Shown: positions 1 to 4,998 of the stretch, piece after piece
How the letters are laid out: every line of letters begins with the position of its first letter
How positions within the stretch are numbered: position 1 is the first letter of the stretch
Assembly: GCA_002437575.1 (NCBI GenBank)
Contig: DJQK01000050.1
Location: 1 to 5,009, forward strand
From: Clostridiales bacterium UBA6388
GTDB lineage: Bacteria; Bacillota; Clostridia; Oscillospirales; Oscillospiraceae
Length of the DNA: 5,009 nt
Direction of reading: 5' to 3'
Translations under genes and position numbers: made by a program
Notes under the pieces: model-generated
What the model was told of the DNA's origin: nothing
The model's input: the letters and a program-made list of their open reading frames with translations, nothing else
Databases searched by the model: none

Positions 1-6
1 TTTGTC

Positions 7-93
7 TGGTGCCGGTGGTGGGACTCGAACCCACACGAGTGTTACCCCAAAGGATTTTGAGTCCTCCTCGTCTACCAATTCCAACACACCGGC
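7..93 (-). tRNA. tRNA-Leu (anticodon CAA), CCA encoded
   Basis: Read on the minus strand this folds as a complete class II tRNA. The acceptor stem pairs GCCGGTG (87-93) with CACCGGC (11-17), the discriminator is A at position 10, and the 3' CCA is encoded at 7-9. The T arm is GTGGG-TTCGAGT-CCCAC. The anticodon loop CTCAAAA lies at 55-61, placing the anticodon CAA at 57-59, which reads UUG leucine codons. A long variable arm follows the anticodon stem, as expected for tRNA-Leu. It is the last gene on the minus strand in this window, 55 bases after rex, and has its own promoter. No other tRNA is visible beside it, though a cluster could continue beyond the left edge. Confidence 0.97.
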
Positions 94-104
94 ATTACCG
101 GGCT

Positions 105-133
105 ATTATACTATATGCTCGCGCAAAAAACAA
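105..133 (-). promoter_or_regulatory. Sigma-A-type promoter of tRNA-Leu
   Basis: On the minus strand, TTGTTT (128-133) is followed after exactly 17 bases by a perfect TATAAT (105-110). The tRNA 5' end lies 11 bases past the -10, so the leader would be only a few bases. The stretch just after the -10 begins AGCCCGG. A GC-rich discriminator like this is typical of stable-RNA promoters under stringent control; that regulation is inferred here. Confidence 0.85.
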
Positions 134-148
134 GCCCGAATTGCAATT

Positions 149-790
149 TTAGCTCTCCTGGCCCTGCATCCGTTCGTTGAGGTGCTTACAAAGAAGCGCC
201 AGAGACGCCGCCATGTTCTCGTTCTGCACGAGAATGCCGTCCGGGACGTTCAGGTGCTTGGGCGCAAAATTCCAGATGGCAAGAATGCCGTTTTCGATCA
301 GAAGGTCGCACACGCCCTGCGCGTATTCCGCGGGAACGGTGATGATGCCGATCTTGATCTTCTGCCGGCGGCAGACCTCGCCGAGACGGGACAGCTGCAT
401 GATGGGCTTGCCGCTGTTCGTCGTGCCGATGAGCGTGTCGTTGGCGTCAAAGGCCGCGACGATGTTGAGCCCATATTCGGCAAAGCCGCTGTAGCCCAGA
501 AGCGCCCGGCCAAGCTTGCCTGCGCCGATCAAAACCGCGTCGTTGCTGTTGCCGTAGCCGAGGAAGGTCTCGATGTCCGCGATCAGGTGCTCCCGGTTAT
601 ACCCGATCTTTGGCCGGCCGCCGTCGGAAACGAGCGCCAGGTCCTTTCGCACCTGCACTTCTCCCATGTGCAGCCCCGCGGCCAGCGCCGTGGCCGAAAT
701 GTTCGCCGACGCCTCCGCCGGGAGCGCCTTGAGATAGGAAAGATAGGTCGGCAGACGCTTGAGCGTCGCTCTCGAAATTTCTTTTTCCAT
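149..790 (-). CDS. rex: Rex-family redox-sensing transcriptional repressor (variant wing)
   Basis: The 213-residue product is a NAD(H)-sensing repressor of the Rex family, close to the usual length of about 215. Residues 1-77 form the winged-helix DNA-binding domain, with RLPTYLSYL near the start and the recognition segment EVQVRKDL (44-51). The Rossmann domain follows, with the nucleotide loop GAGKLG (89-94) and an acidic residue at D115 in AAFDAND, the usual position for NAD preference. ITVPAEYAQ (150-158) and WNFAPKHLNVP (173-183) are family landmarks, and the C-terminal helix (about 191-207) fits the domain-swapped dimer helix. The family senses the NADH/NAD+ ratio and represses fermentation and respiration genes. 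The wing reads VSDGGRPKIGY instead of the FGxxGxxGYGY form of canonical Rex, so this may be a second-type Rex with another operator. ATG at 788-790 is preceded by AGGAG (800-804), nine bases away. It lies downstream of sigE with its own leader. Confidence 0.93.
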   Translation of the reverse strand: MEKEISRATLKRLPTYLSYLKALPAEASANISATALAAGLHMGEVQVRKDLALVSDGGRPKIGYNREHLIADIETFLGYGNSNDAVLIGAGKLGRALLGYSGFAEYGLNIVAAFDANDTLIGTTNSGKPIMQLSRLGEVCRRQKIKIGIITVPAEYAQGVCDLLIENGILAIWNFAPKHLNVPDGILVQNENMAASLALLCKHLNERMQGQES

Positions 791-841
791 GCTGTGTTAC
801 TCCTGTTGCCATGCCATTGCCAGTGTCATCCAGTAAAACCA

Positions 842-865
842 TATCGATAAAACTTATCGATAAAA
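842..865. repeat. Tandem TATCGATAAAA repeats, each with a palindromic core, upstream of rex
   Basis: Two identical 11-base copies of TATCGATAAAA start at 842 and 855, a period of 13. Each contains the perfect palindrome TATCGATA; the second extends to TTATCGATAA (854-863). They sit about 50-75 bases before the rex start codon, at or just after the likely transcription start. This is the arrangement expected of an operator. It does not match the TTGT...ACAA type of canonical Rex sites. The binding protein is unknown; autoregulation by this variant Rex is a hypothesis. Confidence 0.6.
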
Positions 866-898
866 GAATCGCTATAATAATAGCACAACTTGCGTCAG
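860..898 (-). promoter_or_regulatory. Probable rex promoter region
   Basis: The AT-rich stretch between sigE and rex offers two imperfect minus-strand promoters. One is CTGACG (893-898), 16 bases, TATAGC (871-876). The other is TTGTGC (883-888), 17 bases, TTTTAT (860-865), whose -10 would overlap the TATCGATA repeat. A hyphenated palindrome GCTAT-N4-ATAGC (871-884) lies inside. Which pair is used cannot be decided from sequence. The 144-base gap after sigE supports a promoter here. Confidence 0.4.
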
Positions 899-934
899 CA
901 GGCAACAGGAAATTTTCGGCTGCTTTGTGTCCCG

Positions 935-1642
935 CTATACGGTCATCTGGCGCGAAATTTCCCGCCGCAGACGCAGCATGATCCGCTTTTCGAGTCTGGA
1001 AATATATGACTGCGAAATGCCCAGCAGCTCTGCGACCTCCTTCTGCGTTTTCTCCTTCCCGCCGCCGAGGCCGAAGCGCAGCTGCACGATCTGAAGCTCC
1101 CGCGCCGGAAGCTTTTCGAGCGCCTGATGCAAAAGCGCGTGGTCCACGTCGTCTTCCATCGGGCGCATGACGGTGTCGGCGTCGGTGCCCAGAACGTCGG
1201 AAAGCAGCAGCTCGTTGCCGTCCCAGTCGGTGTTGATCGGCTCGTCGAGCGAGACCTCCGCCTTCTGCCCGGAAATTTTGCGGATGAACATCAAGATCTC
1301 ATTTTCGATGCAGCGCGAGGCATAGGTCGCGAGCTTGATGTTCCGGTCGACGCGGAAGGTCGACACAGCCTTAATAAGCCCGATCGTGCCGATGGAAATG
1401 AGGTCCTCCATGCCGATGCCCGTGTTTTCAAACCGCCGCGCCAGATACACGACGAGGCGCAGATTGTGCTCGATGAGCGTCCGTTTGGCCGCTTCGCTGC
1501 CCGCGGCAAGCTCTTTTAGCAGCGTCTGCTCCTTTTCCGGCGGCAGCGGCTGGGGCAAAACGTCGCTGCCTCCAATATACATGATTTTCTCCGGCTGCAA
1601 AATGCCGAGCAGCCGCAGAAGCTTTTGAAGCTCGAATTTCAT
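935..1642 (-). CDS. sigE: RNA polymerase sporulation sigma factor sigma-E precursor
   Basis: The 235-residue product is pro-sigma-E, the early mother-cell sigma factor of endospore formation. Residues 1-21 form a hydrophobic/basic pro-sequence, followed by YIGGSDVLPQPL (22-33), which matches the processing region of the Bacillus protein. Region 2 spans about 59-122 and contains NLRLVVYLARRFENTG and EDLISIGTIGLIKAV. The stretch SLDEPINTDWDGNELLLSDV (131-150) is characteristic of sigma-E. Region 4 spans about 177-228, with the helix-turn-helix near 199-220 (TQKEVAELLGISQSYISRLE). ATG at 1640-1642 follows a strong GGAGGT (1648-1653) and overlaps the spoIIGA stop in ATGA, so the two are translationally coupled. 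SpoIIGA, its activating protease, is thus made from the same message. The next gene is rex, not the sigG often found here. Region 2-4 similarity makes the assignment very secure. Confidence 0.97.
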   Translation of the reverse strand: MKFELQKLLRLLGILQPEKIMYIGGSDVLPQPLPPEKEQTLLKELAAGSEAAKRTLIEHNLRLVVYLARRFENTGIGMEDLISIGTIGLIKAVSTFRVDRNIKLATYASRCIENEILMFIRKISGQKAEVSLDEPINTDWDGNELLLSDVLGTDADTVMRPMEDDVDHALLHQALEKLPARELQIVQLRFGLGGGKEKTQKEVAELLGISQSYISRLEKRIMLRLRREISRQMTV

Positions 1643-2484
1643 ATGCTACCTCCAGTCAACGCCTCAAATTCTCCGCCGGAAACGGGTGTGGGGGAAAACG
1701 CCGCCAGCGCTTTTTTGGGGATGCCGCTCTTTTCCCGGATCTCGCAGCGCACCGCAAGCAAAAGCCCTTCGCTGACCCCGACCGCGCGGTATGGGATCAG
1801 GCGGCATTTTATCTCCGGCGCTTCGCGGCTAAGTCTTTGCATCAGCTCCGGCGCGTGGTGAAAATCCTCCTCGCAGAGCGAAACGCCGGGCAGAAGCGTC
1901 TGCGCCGCCGTCCAGTTCGCGACCAGCACCGGCTCGTTCGTCAGGGGGTCTTTGAGCGTGTTTCCGGTGTCCAGCAGGGCGCGAAGCGAAAGCGTCCTTC
2001 CGCAAAGCGACAGCGTCAGCTCCCGCACCTCGCGCCTCGTGTGCTGCGCGAAGCCGGAAAACAGCAGCCGGCACAAGGCCAGTAACACCCCCGCCACGGC
2101 CAGAAGGCCCGCCGCGTTCACCGGATACACCCCGCCGCCCGGCAGTCGCATGAGCCCGGTCCCGACCGTCTGCGTCACGGCGAAAACGATCCCTGCAAAG
2201 CACGCCGCCAGCGCAAAAAAGAACGCCGTGAGCCGGAAAAGCCTTCCGCTTGCCCCAAACGCCGTCAGGCAGAAAAGCCCCGCCGCGCACGCCTCGACCA
2301 CCGCCAACCGCAGAAAATCTGCCCCCGGCAGAACTGCTGCCACCGCGTAAACGCCGCCAAGTGCGCCGGAAGCCGCCAGCCGCCCCCACCGCAGCCGTTC
2401 ACCGCACAAACGCGCACTGCACGCCAGAAGCGACGTGTCGATCGCCCAATTGAGCGCAAAAAGCGCCTCCGCGCAGACCCGCAA
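1639..2484 (-). CDS. spoIIGA: Pro-sigma-E processing peptidase SpoIIGA, TTG start
   Basis: The 281-residue product (TTG start) is the membrane-embedded aspartic protease that cleaves pro-sigma-E in the mother cell after a signal from the forespore. The N-terminal half holds about five hydrophobic segments (roughly residues 3-22, 36-52, 57-78, 83-108 and 118-143). The cytoplasmic C-terminal half carries the catalytic motif LLDTGN with Asp172, then KDPLTNEPVLV, and RLIPYRAVG near 228-236, all landmarks of the family. The Bacillus protein has DSG where this one has DTG, the form common in retropepsin-type enzymes. Length is slightly under the 309 of Bacillus. An in-frame GTG at 2518-2520 would add 12 residues. 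I prefer TTG because the N-terminus LRVCAEALFALNWAID then lines up with the Bacillus start MKIYLDVIWLLNFCFD, and because a G-rich ribosome site precedes it. It heads the spoIIGA-sigE unit and ends inside the sigE start codon. Confidence 0.93.
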   Translation of the reverse strand: MRVCAEALFALNWAIDTSLLACSARLCGERLRWGRLAASGALGGVYAVAAVLPGADFLRLAVVEACAAGLFCLTAFGASGRLFRLTAFFFALAACFAGIVFAVTQTVGTGLMRLPGGGVYPVNAAGLLAVAGVLLALCRLLFSGFAQHTRREVRELTLSLCGRTLSLRALLDTGNTLKDPLTNEPVLVANWTAAQTLLPGVSLCEEDFHHAPELMQRLSREAPEIKCRLIPYRAVGVSEGLLLAVRCEIREKSGIPKKALAAFSPTPVSGGEFEALTGGSI

Positions 2485-2493
2485 GTTCCCGCC

Positions 2494-2499
2494 CCCCTT
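2494..2499 (-). promoter_or_regulatory. Ribosome binding site deciding the spoIIGA TTG start
   Basis: AAGGGG on the minus strand, within a longer AAGGGGGG run, lies nine bases before TTG (2482-2484). The upstream GTG at 2518-2520 has only ATAGG directly against it and no properly spaced site. This supports TTG as the start. Confidence 0.65.
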
Positions 2500-2531
2500 C
2501 CGTTCCGGCTGCCAACGCACCCTATGGACAA

Positions 2532-2566
2532 AGTATAGCCCCGCGCACAGAAAAAAGCGGTCGCAA
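2532..2566 (-). promoter_or_regulatory. Candidate spoIIG promoter with long spacer
   Basis: TATACT (2532-2537, minus strand) is a good -10 located 47 bases before the spoIIGA TTG codon and just past the upstream terminator. At normal spacing there is no -35 (CCGCTT at 17 bases). TTGCGA (2561-2566) lies 23 bases upstream. The Bacillus spoIIG promoter is known for an overlong 22-base spacing and dependence on Spo0A, so this geometry may be similar. No strong TGNCGAA box is seen beside it. Confidence 0.5.
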
Positions 2567-2589
2567 TTCCAAAAGGAATTACGGCCGCT
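2551..2589 (-). terminator. Intrinsic terminator of the rarA-DUF951 unit
   Basis: Read on the minus strand, a 15-pair stem (2556-2570 with 2575-2589) closes over a TTTT loop. It has one C-A mismatch and one G-T pair, and is followed by a run of six T (2551-2556). It begins 25 bases after the DUF951 stop. There is no T run on the opposite side, so it acts on minus-strand transcripts only. It separates rarA-DUF951 from spoIIGA-sigE. Confidence 0.93.
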
Positions 2590-2614
2590 CGTTCGCCCGA
2601 TTGCACTTGTATTT

Positions 2615-2815
2615 TCAGGTCCGCTTCTCCTGCGCGCCTTCGCGCACGATCTGCCGGATGTTCTTTTCCGCTTTGGCCCGCGGCAGCATCACCTCGTGGC
2701 CGCAGCCCATGCACCGGAGCCGGAAATCCATCCCTGTGCGCAGGACCAGCCAGCGCTTTTCGCCGCAGGGATGCTCCTTTTTCATGATGAGAATGTCGCC
2801 AAGCTGTACGTCCAT
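2615..2815 (-). CDS. DUF951 family small zinc-knuckle-like protein
   Basis: The 66-residue product matches the DUF951 family (Bacillus YyzM type), small basic proteins of unknown function found widely in Firmicutes. The family signature is complete: GDILIMKKEHPCG (6-18), RWLVLRTGMDFRLRCMGCGH (21-40) and VMLPRAKAEK (42-51). Cys17, Cys35, Cys38 and His40 (or His15) could bind a metal ion, giving a zinc-knuckle; this is inferred from residue pattern only. The C-terminus is highly charged. ATG at 2813-2815 follows GGAGG (2823-2827) by seven bases. The gap to the rarA stop is 15 bases and contains this site, so the two genes are surely cotranscribed. The family often sits beside DNA maintenance or translation-related genes, but no role can be assigned from that. 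Confidence 0.92.
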   Translation of the reverse strand: MDVQLGDILIMKKEHPCGEKRWLVLRTGMDFRLRCMGCGHEVMLPRAKAEKNIRQIVREGAQEKRT

Positions 2816-2830
2816 TGCGCGTCCTCCGTT

Positions 2831-4090
2831 TTATTTCTTGATCTCGTCCCAGTAGCGTTTTGCCGCCTGCTCGGTTTTGTTGTCGCCGTATTCATAGTAG
2901 CGCCGGTCGCGGATCTCGTCCGGCAGATACTGCTGGCGCACCCAGGCGTGGGGATAATTGTGCGGATACAGATACCCCTGTTCGCGCGCAAAGCCTGTGC
3001 CGTCGGCGTGGACGTTCTGAAGCTGGCGCGGGATATTGCCGGTTTTGCCGGTCTTGACGTCGTGGATCGCCCGGTCGATGGCCACGCAGCCGGAGTTGGA
3101 CTTGGGCGCGGTGGCAAGCAGGATCACGGCATCCGCCAGGGGAAGCCGCGCCTCCGGTAGACCCAATTGCAGCGCACTGTCGACGCAGGCCTTGACAATG
3201 GCGATCGCCTGCGGATAAGCCAGACCGATGTCCTCGCACGCCGAGCAGAGAATTCGCCTGCACGCCGACGGCAGGTCTCCGGCCTCCAGAAACCGCGCCA
3301 GATAGTGAATGGCCGCGTCCGGGTCGGAGCCGCGGATGGATTTCATGAGCGCGGATAGATCGTCGTAGTGCTCGTCGCCTGAGCGGTCATAGCGCATGGC
3401 AGAGCGCTGCGTGATCTGCCTGGCGTCGGCAAGCGTGAGCGTAACGGCTCCATCTTTTCGGGCGCTGGCCGAGAACAAAAGCTCCACGGCGTTCATCGCC
3501 TTTCGGATATCACCGCCGCAGGCCTGCGCAATGTAGGCCAGCACCCCATCTTCCGCATGTACCGTCACGCCGTTCTGCGTTTCCAACGCTTTTACCGCCC
3601 GCTCGATGGCCCGCAGAGATTCTTCCGGCGGCACGGGCTTGAACTCGAAGACCGTCGAGCGCGACAAAATGGCGTTATAGACATAAAAATACGGATTTTC
3701 CGTCGTGGACGCGATGAGCGTGATCTTGCCGTTTTCGATGTACTCCAGAAGCGTCTGCTGCTGCTTTTTGTTGAAGTACTGAATTTCGTCCAGATACAAA
3801 AGCACGCCGTTCGGCGCTAAAAACGTGTCCAGCTGCGCGTAGATTTCCTTGATATCGCCCGAGGACGCCGTCGTGGCGTTGAGCTTGCAGAGCTTGCGGT
3901 GCGTGCGCTTTGCGATGATGTTCGCAACGGTCGTTTTTCCGGTGCCGGACGGACCGTAGAAGATCATGTTGGGGATATTTCCGGATTCGATGATGCGGCG
4001 CAGCAGGCCGTTTTCGCCCAGAATATGTTCCTGACCGCACACATCATCCAGCTCCTGCGGCCGAAGCGCGTCTGCCAGCGGCTGATACAT
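2831..4090 (-). CDS. rarA: Replication-associated recombination protein A, AAA+ ATPase (RarA/MgsA)
   Basis: The 419-residue product is a clamp-loader-like AAA+ ATPase of the RarA/MgsA/WRNIP1 family, which acts at stalled or broken replication forks in the cytoplasm; length matches the usual 420-450. Walker A is GPSGTGKTT (46-54), Walker B is LLYLDEIQYF (97-106) with D101 and E102, sensor 1 is in ASTTENP (127-133), the arginine finger is R144 in LSRS, and sensor 2 is R196 in GGDIRKAMN. The C-terminal half has the family tetramerisation region: SIRGSDPDAAIHYLARFLEAG, ACEDIGLAYPQA, APKSN and a late NVHADGTGF. Walker A has Ser where most members have a second Pro, and Walker B reads DEIQYFNKKQQ against the common DEIHRFNKxQQ. 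I chose ATG at 4088-4090 because AGGAGG (4100-4105) precedes it by nine bases; an ATG nine codons upstream (4115-4117) lacks a site. It diverges from nth and is cotranscribed with the DUF951 gene. Confidence 0.95.
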   Translation of the reverse strand: MYQPLADALRPQELDDVCGQEHILGENGLLRRIIESGNIPNMIFYGPSGTGKTTVANIIAKRTHRKLCKLNATTASSGDIKEIYAQLDTFLAPNGVLLYLDEIQYFNKKQQQTLLEYIENGKITLIASTTENPYFYVYNAILSRSTVFEFKPVPPEESLRAIERAVKALETQNGVTVHAEDGVLAYIAQACGGDIRKAMNAVELLFSASARKDGAVTLTLADARQITQRSAMRYDRSGDEHYDDLSALMKSIRGSDPDAAIHYLARFLEAGDLPSACRRILCSACEDIGLAYPQAIAIVKACVDSALQLGLPEARLPLADAVILLATAPKSNSGCVAIDRAIHDVKTGKTGNIPRQLQNVHADGTGFAREQGYLYPHNYPHAWVRQQYLPDEIRDRRYYEYGDNKTEQAAKRYWDEIKK

Positions 4091-4099
4091 ACCTTGCCG

Positions 4100-4105
4100 C
4101 CTCCT
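4100..4105 (-). promoter_or_regulatory. Ribosome binding site deciding the rarA start
   Basis: AGGAGG on the minus strand, nine bases before ATG 4088-4090. It lies inside the open frame that begins at the upstream ATG (4115-4117), which has no such site. The product then begins MYQPLADALRP, the normal RarA start. Confidence 0.85.
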
Positions 4106-4125
4106 ATTACAGTTCATTTGTTTGA

Positions 4126-4154
4126 ATTATACCAAACCCGCCGCGAAATTACAA
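4126..4154 (-). promoter_or_regulatory. Sigma-A-type promoter of rarA
   Basis: TTGTAA (4149-4154), a 17-base spacer and a perfect TATAAT (4126-4131) with an extended TGG just before it. Transcription would start near 4118, giving a leader of about 28 bases. An 11-base palindrome (4153-4163) touches the -35. Confidence 0.85.
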
Positions 4155-4163
4155 CCGCCGGTT
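4153..4163. repeat. Odd palindrome AACCGCCGGTT at the rarA -35
   Basis: Five-base arms AACCG and CGGTT flank a single C. The left arm overlaps the last two bases of the rarA -35, where a repressor would block the polymerase. It is short and could be chance in GC-rich DNA. It is not a Firmicute SOS box, because the GAAC and GTT parts have the wrong spacing. Confidence 0.4.
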
Positions 4164-4175
4164 CTCCCGCGCTTC

Positions 4176-4192
4176 TTTTCACGGCGTGAAAA
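4176..4192. promoter_or_regulatory. Perfect 17-base palindrome, candidate operator of nth
   Basis: TTTTCACGGCGTGAAAA has perfect eight-base arms around one central G. Its left end coincides with the best -35 position for nth, and it lies about 58-75 bases upstream of the rarA start point. This is a typical size and place for a dimeric repressor site. There is no T run after a hairpin-sized loop, so it is not a terminator. The binding protein is unknown. Confidence 0.6.
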
Positions 4193-4204
4193 ACGTGCTA
4201 TACT
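4176..4204 (+). promoter_or_regulatory. Probable promoter of nth
   Basis: TATACT (4199-4204) with an extended TGC before it, and TTTTCA (4176-4181) 17 bases upstream as a weak -35. Transcription would begin near 4211, leaving a leader of about 45 bases. The -35 lies in the left arm of the 17-base palindrome. Confidence 0.65.
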
Positions 4205-4206
4205 GG

Positions 4207-4241
4207 TGATGAAGCCGCTGATCTCATCAGAGCTTCTCTGA
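4207..4241 (+). other. Small competing hairpins in the nth leader
   Basis: Three perfect short pairings share the same bases: TGATGA (4207-4212) with TCATCA (4224-4229), CTGAT (4218-4222) with ATCAG (4226-4230), and TCAGAG (4227-4232) with CTCTGA (4236-4241). The last stem ends at the first base of the AAGGAGG ribosome site (4241-4247). Stems are only five or six pairs, so a role in translation control is speculative. Confidence 0.3.
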
Positions 4242-4255
4242 AGGAGGAACCTGTT

Positions 4256-4891
4256 ATGGAACTGCAAGACCGCGTCACGCATATCATCGCCGCGCTGAAA
4301 AAGGCCTACCCGGACCCTGTCTGCGCCCTGCAATACAAAAAGGACTACGAGCTTCTCATCGCCGTGCGCCTGTCTGCGCAGTGCACCGACGAGCGCGTCA
4401 ATAAGATCACGCCGGCGCTTTTTGCCCGCTTTCCGACGCTGGACGCCTTTGCGGACGCTGATATCGCCGAGGTCGAGGACTATGTCCGCTCGTGCGGGTT
4501 TTATAAGCACAAGGCGCGCGATATTGTTCTGGCCTGCCGGATGCTGCGCGACAAGTTCGGCGGCAAGGTCCCCGGGACGATGCAGGCGCTTTTGTCCCTC
4601 CCCGGCGTCGGGCGCAAAACGGCGAATCTTCTGCTTGGCGATATTTACCACGTCCCGGGCTCCGTCGTCTGCGACACACACTGCATCCGCATCGCAAACC
4701 TTTTGGGCCTGGCCGAGGGCAAGGACCCGGCCAAAGTTGAATCGCAGCTTCGCGCCATTCTGCCGCCGGAGGAATCGTCCGACTTCTGCCACCGGCTCGT
4801 GCTGCTTGGTAGAGCCGTATGCGTCGCAAGGCGGCCAAGGTGTGAAATATGTCCGCTGGCCGCGTACTGCCGGAGCTTTTCCGGCGAGTGA
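4256..4891 (+). CDS. nth: Endonuclease III (DNA glycosylase/AP lyase)
   Basis: The 211-residue product is endonuclease III, the base-excision repair enzyme that removes oxidised pyrimidines and cuts the abasic site by beta-elimination. Length equals that of the E. coli enzyme. LSAQCTDERVNKITPALF (39-56) is the N-terminal family motif. The helix-hairpin-helix is LPGVGRKTANLLL (115-127) with the catalytic Lys121, and Asp140 in VCDTHCIRIANLLGL is the second catalytic residue. The C-terminal iron-sulfur loop is intact as C-x6-C-x2-C-x5-C (Cys189, 196, 199, 205), binding a 4Fe-4S cluster. ATG 4256-4258 follows AAGGAGG (4241-4247) by eight bases. It is divergent from rarA, another genome-maintenance gene. 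Cys139 beside the catalytic Asp and NLLGL in place of the common NRLGL are minor variations. No clear terminator follows within the window. Confidence 0.97.
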   Translation: MELQDRVTHIIAALKKAYPDPVCALQYKKDYELLIAVRLSAQCTDERVNKITPALFARFPTLDAFADADIAEVEDYVRSCGFYKHKARDIVLACRMLRDKFGGKVPGTMQALLSLPGVGRKTANLLLGDIYHVPGSVVCDTHCIRIANLLGLAEGKDPAKVESQLRAILPPEESSDFCHRLVLLGRAVCVARRPRCEICPLAAYCRSFSGE

Positions 4892-4998
4892 TCGCAAATA
4901 GGAAAACCGGAAGGCCTCCCGCTTGACTAACGTCATCAACTTAAGCCCATCATTTCAAAATGTCAAAAAGCAGGCGCGAATATTGGTGAAAATGCCTA

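Noticed and set aside
2..850. Long open frame of 282 codons on the plus strand
   Set aside because: It lies opposite rex and runs through the tRNA gene. It has no ribosome site or family resemblance, and is a shadow caused by GC-rich codons.
841..900. Canonical Rex operator upstream of rex
   Set aside because: TTGTGC occurs on the minus strand, but no matching ACAA half-site lies at the right distance.
597..905. Open frame of 102 codons starting upstream of rex
   Set aside because: It overlaps the rex promoter region and the 5' half of rex in another frame, with no ribosome site.
1829..2389. Arg/Gly-rich open frame of 186 codons inside spoIIGA
   Set aside because: Same strand, different frame from the recognised SpoIIGA protein; low-complexity composition typical of a shifted GC-rich frame.
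2524..2531. Spo0A box TTGTCCAT just after the spoIIG -10
   Set aside because: It fits the TGNCGAA core at only five of seven positions and lies downstream of the -10, a poor place for an activator.
2435..3160. Open frame of 241 codons on the plus strand
   Set aside because: It crosses the terminator, the DUF951 gene and the end of rarA in antisense; composition is arbitrary.
4150..4166. Possible LexA (SOS) box near rarA, since rarA and nth are repair genes
   Set aside because: The Firmicute box needs GAAC-N4-GTTC. Here GAAC and GTTG are five bases apart and asymmetric.
4892..4930. Terminator after nth around GGAAGGCCTCC
   Set aside because: The near-palindrome leaves no usable loop and no T run follows on the plus strand.
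4127..4939. Open frame of 270 codons on the minus strand
   Set aside because: It is antisense to the whole of nth, whose catalytic and iron-sulfur residues are intact. No protein-like features.
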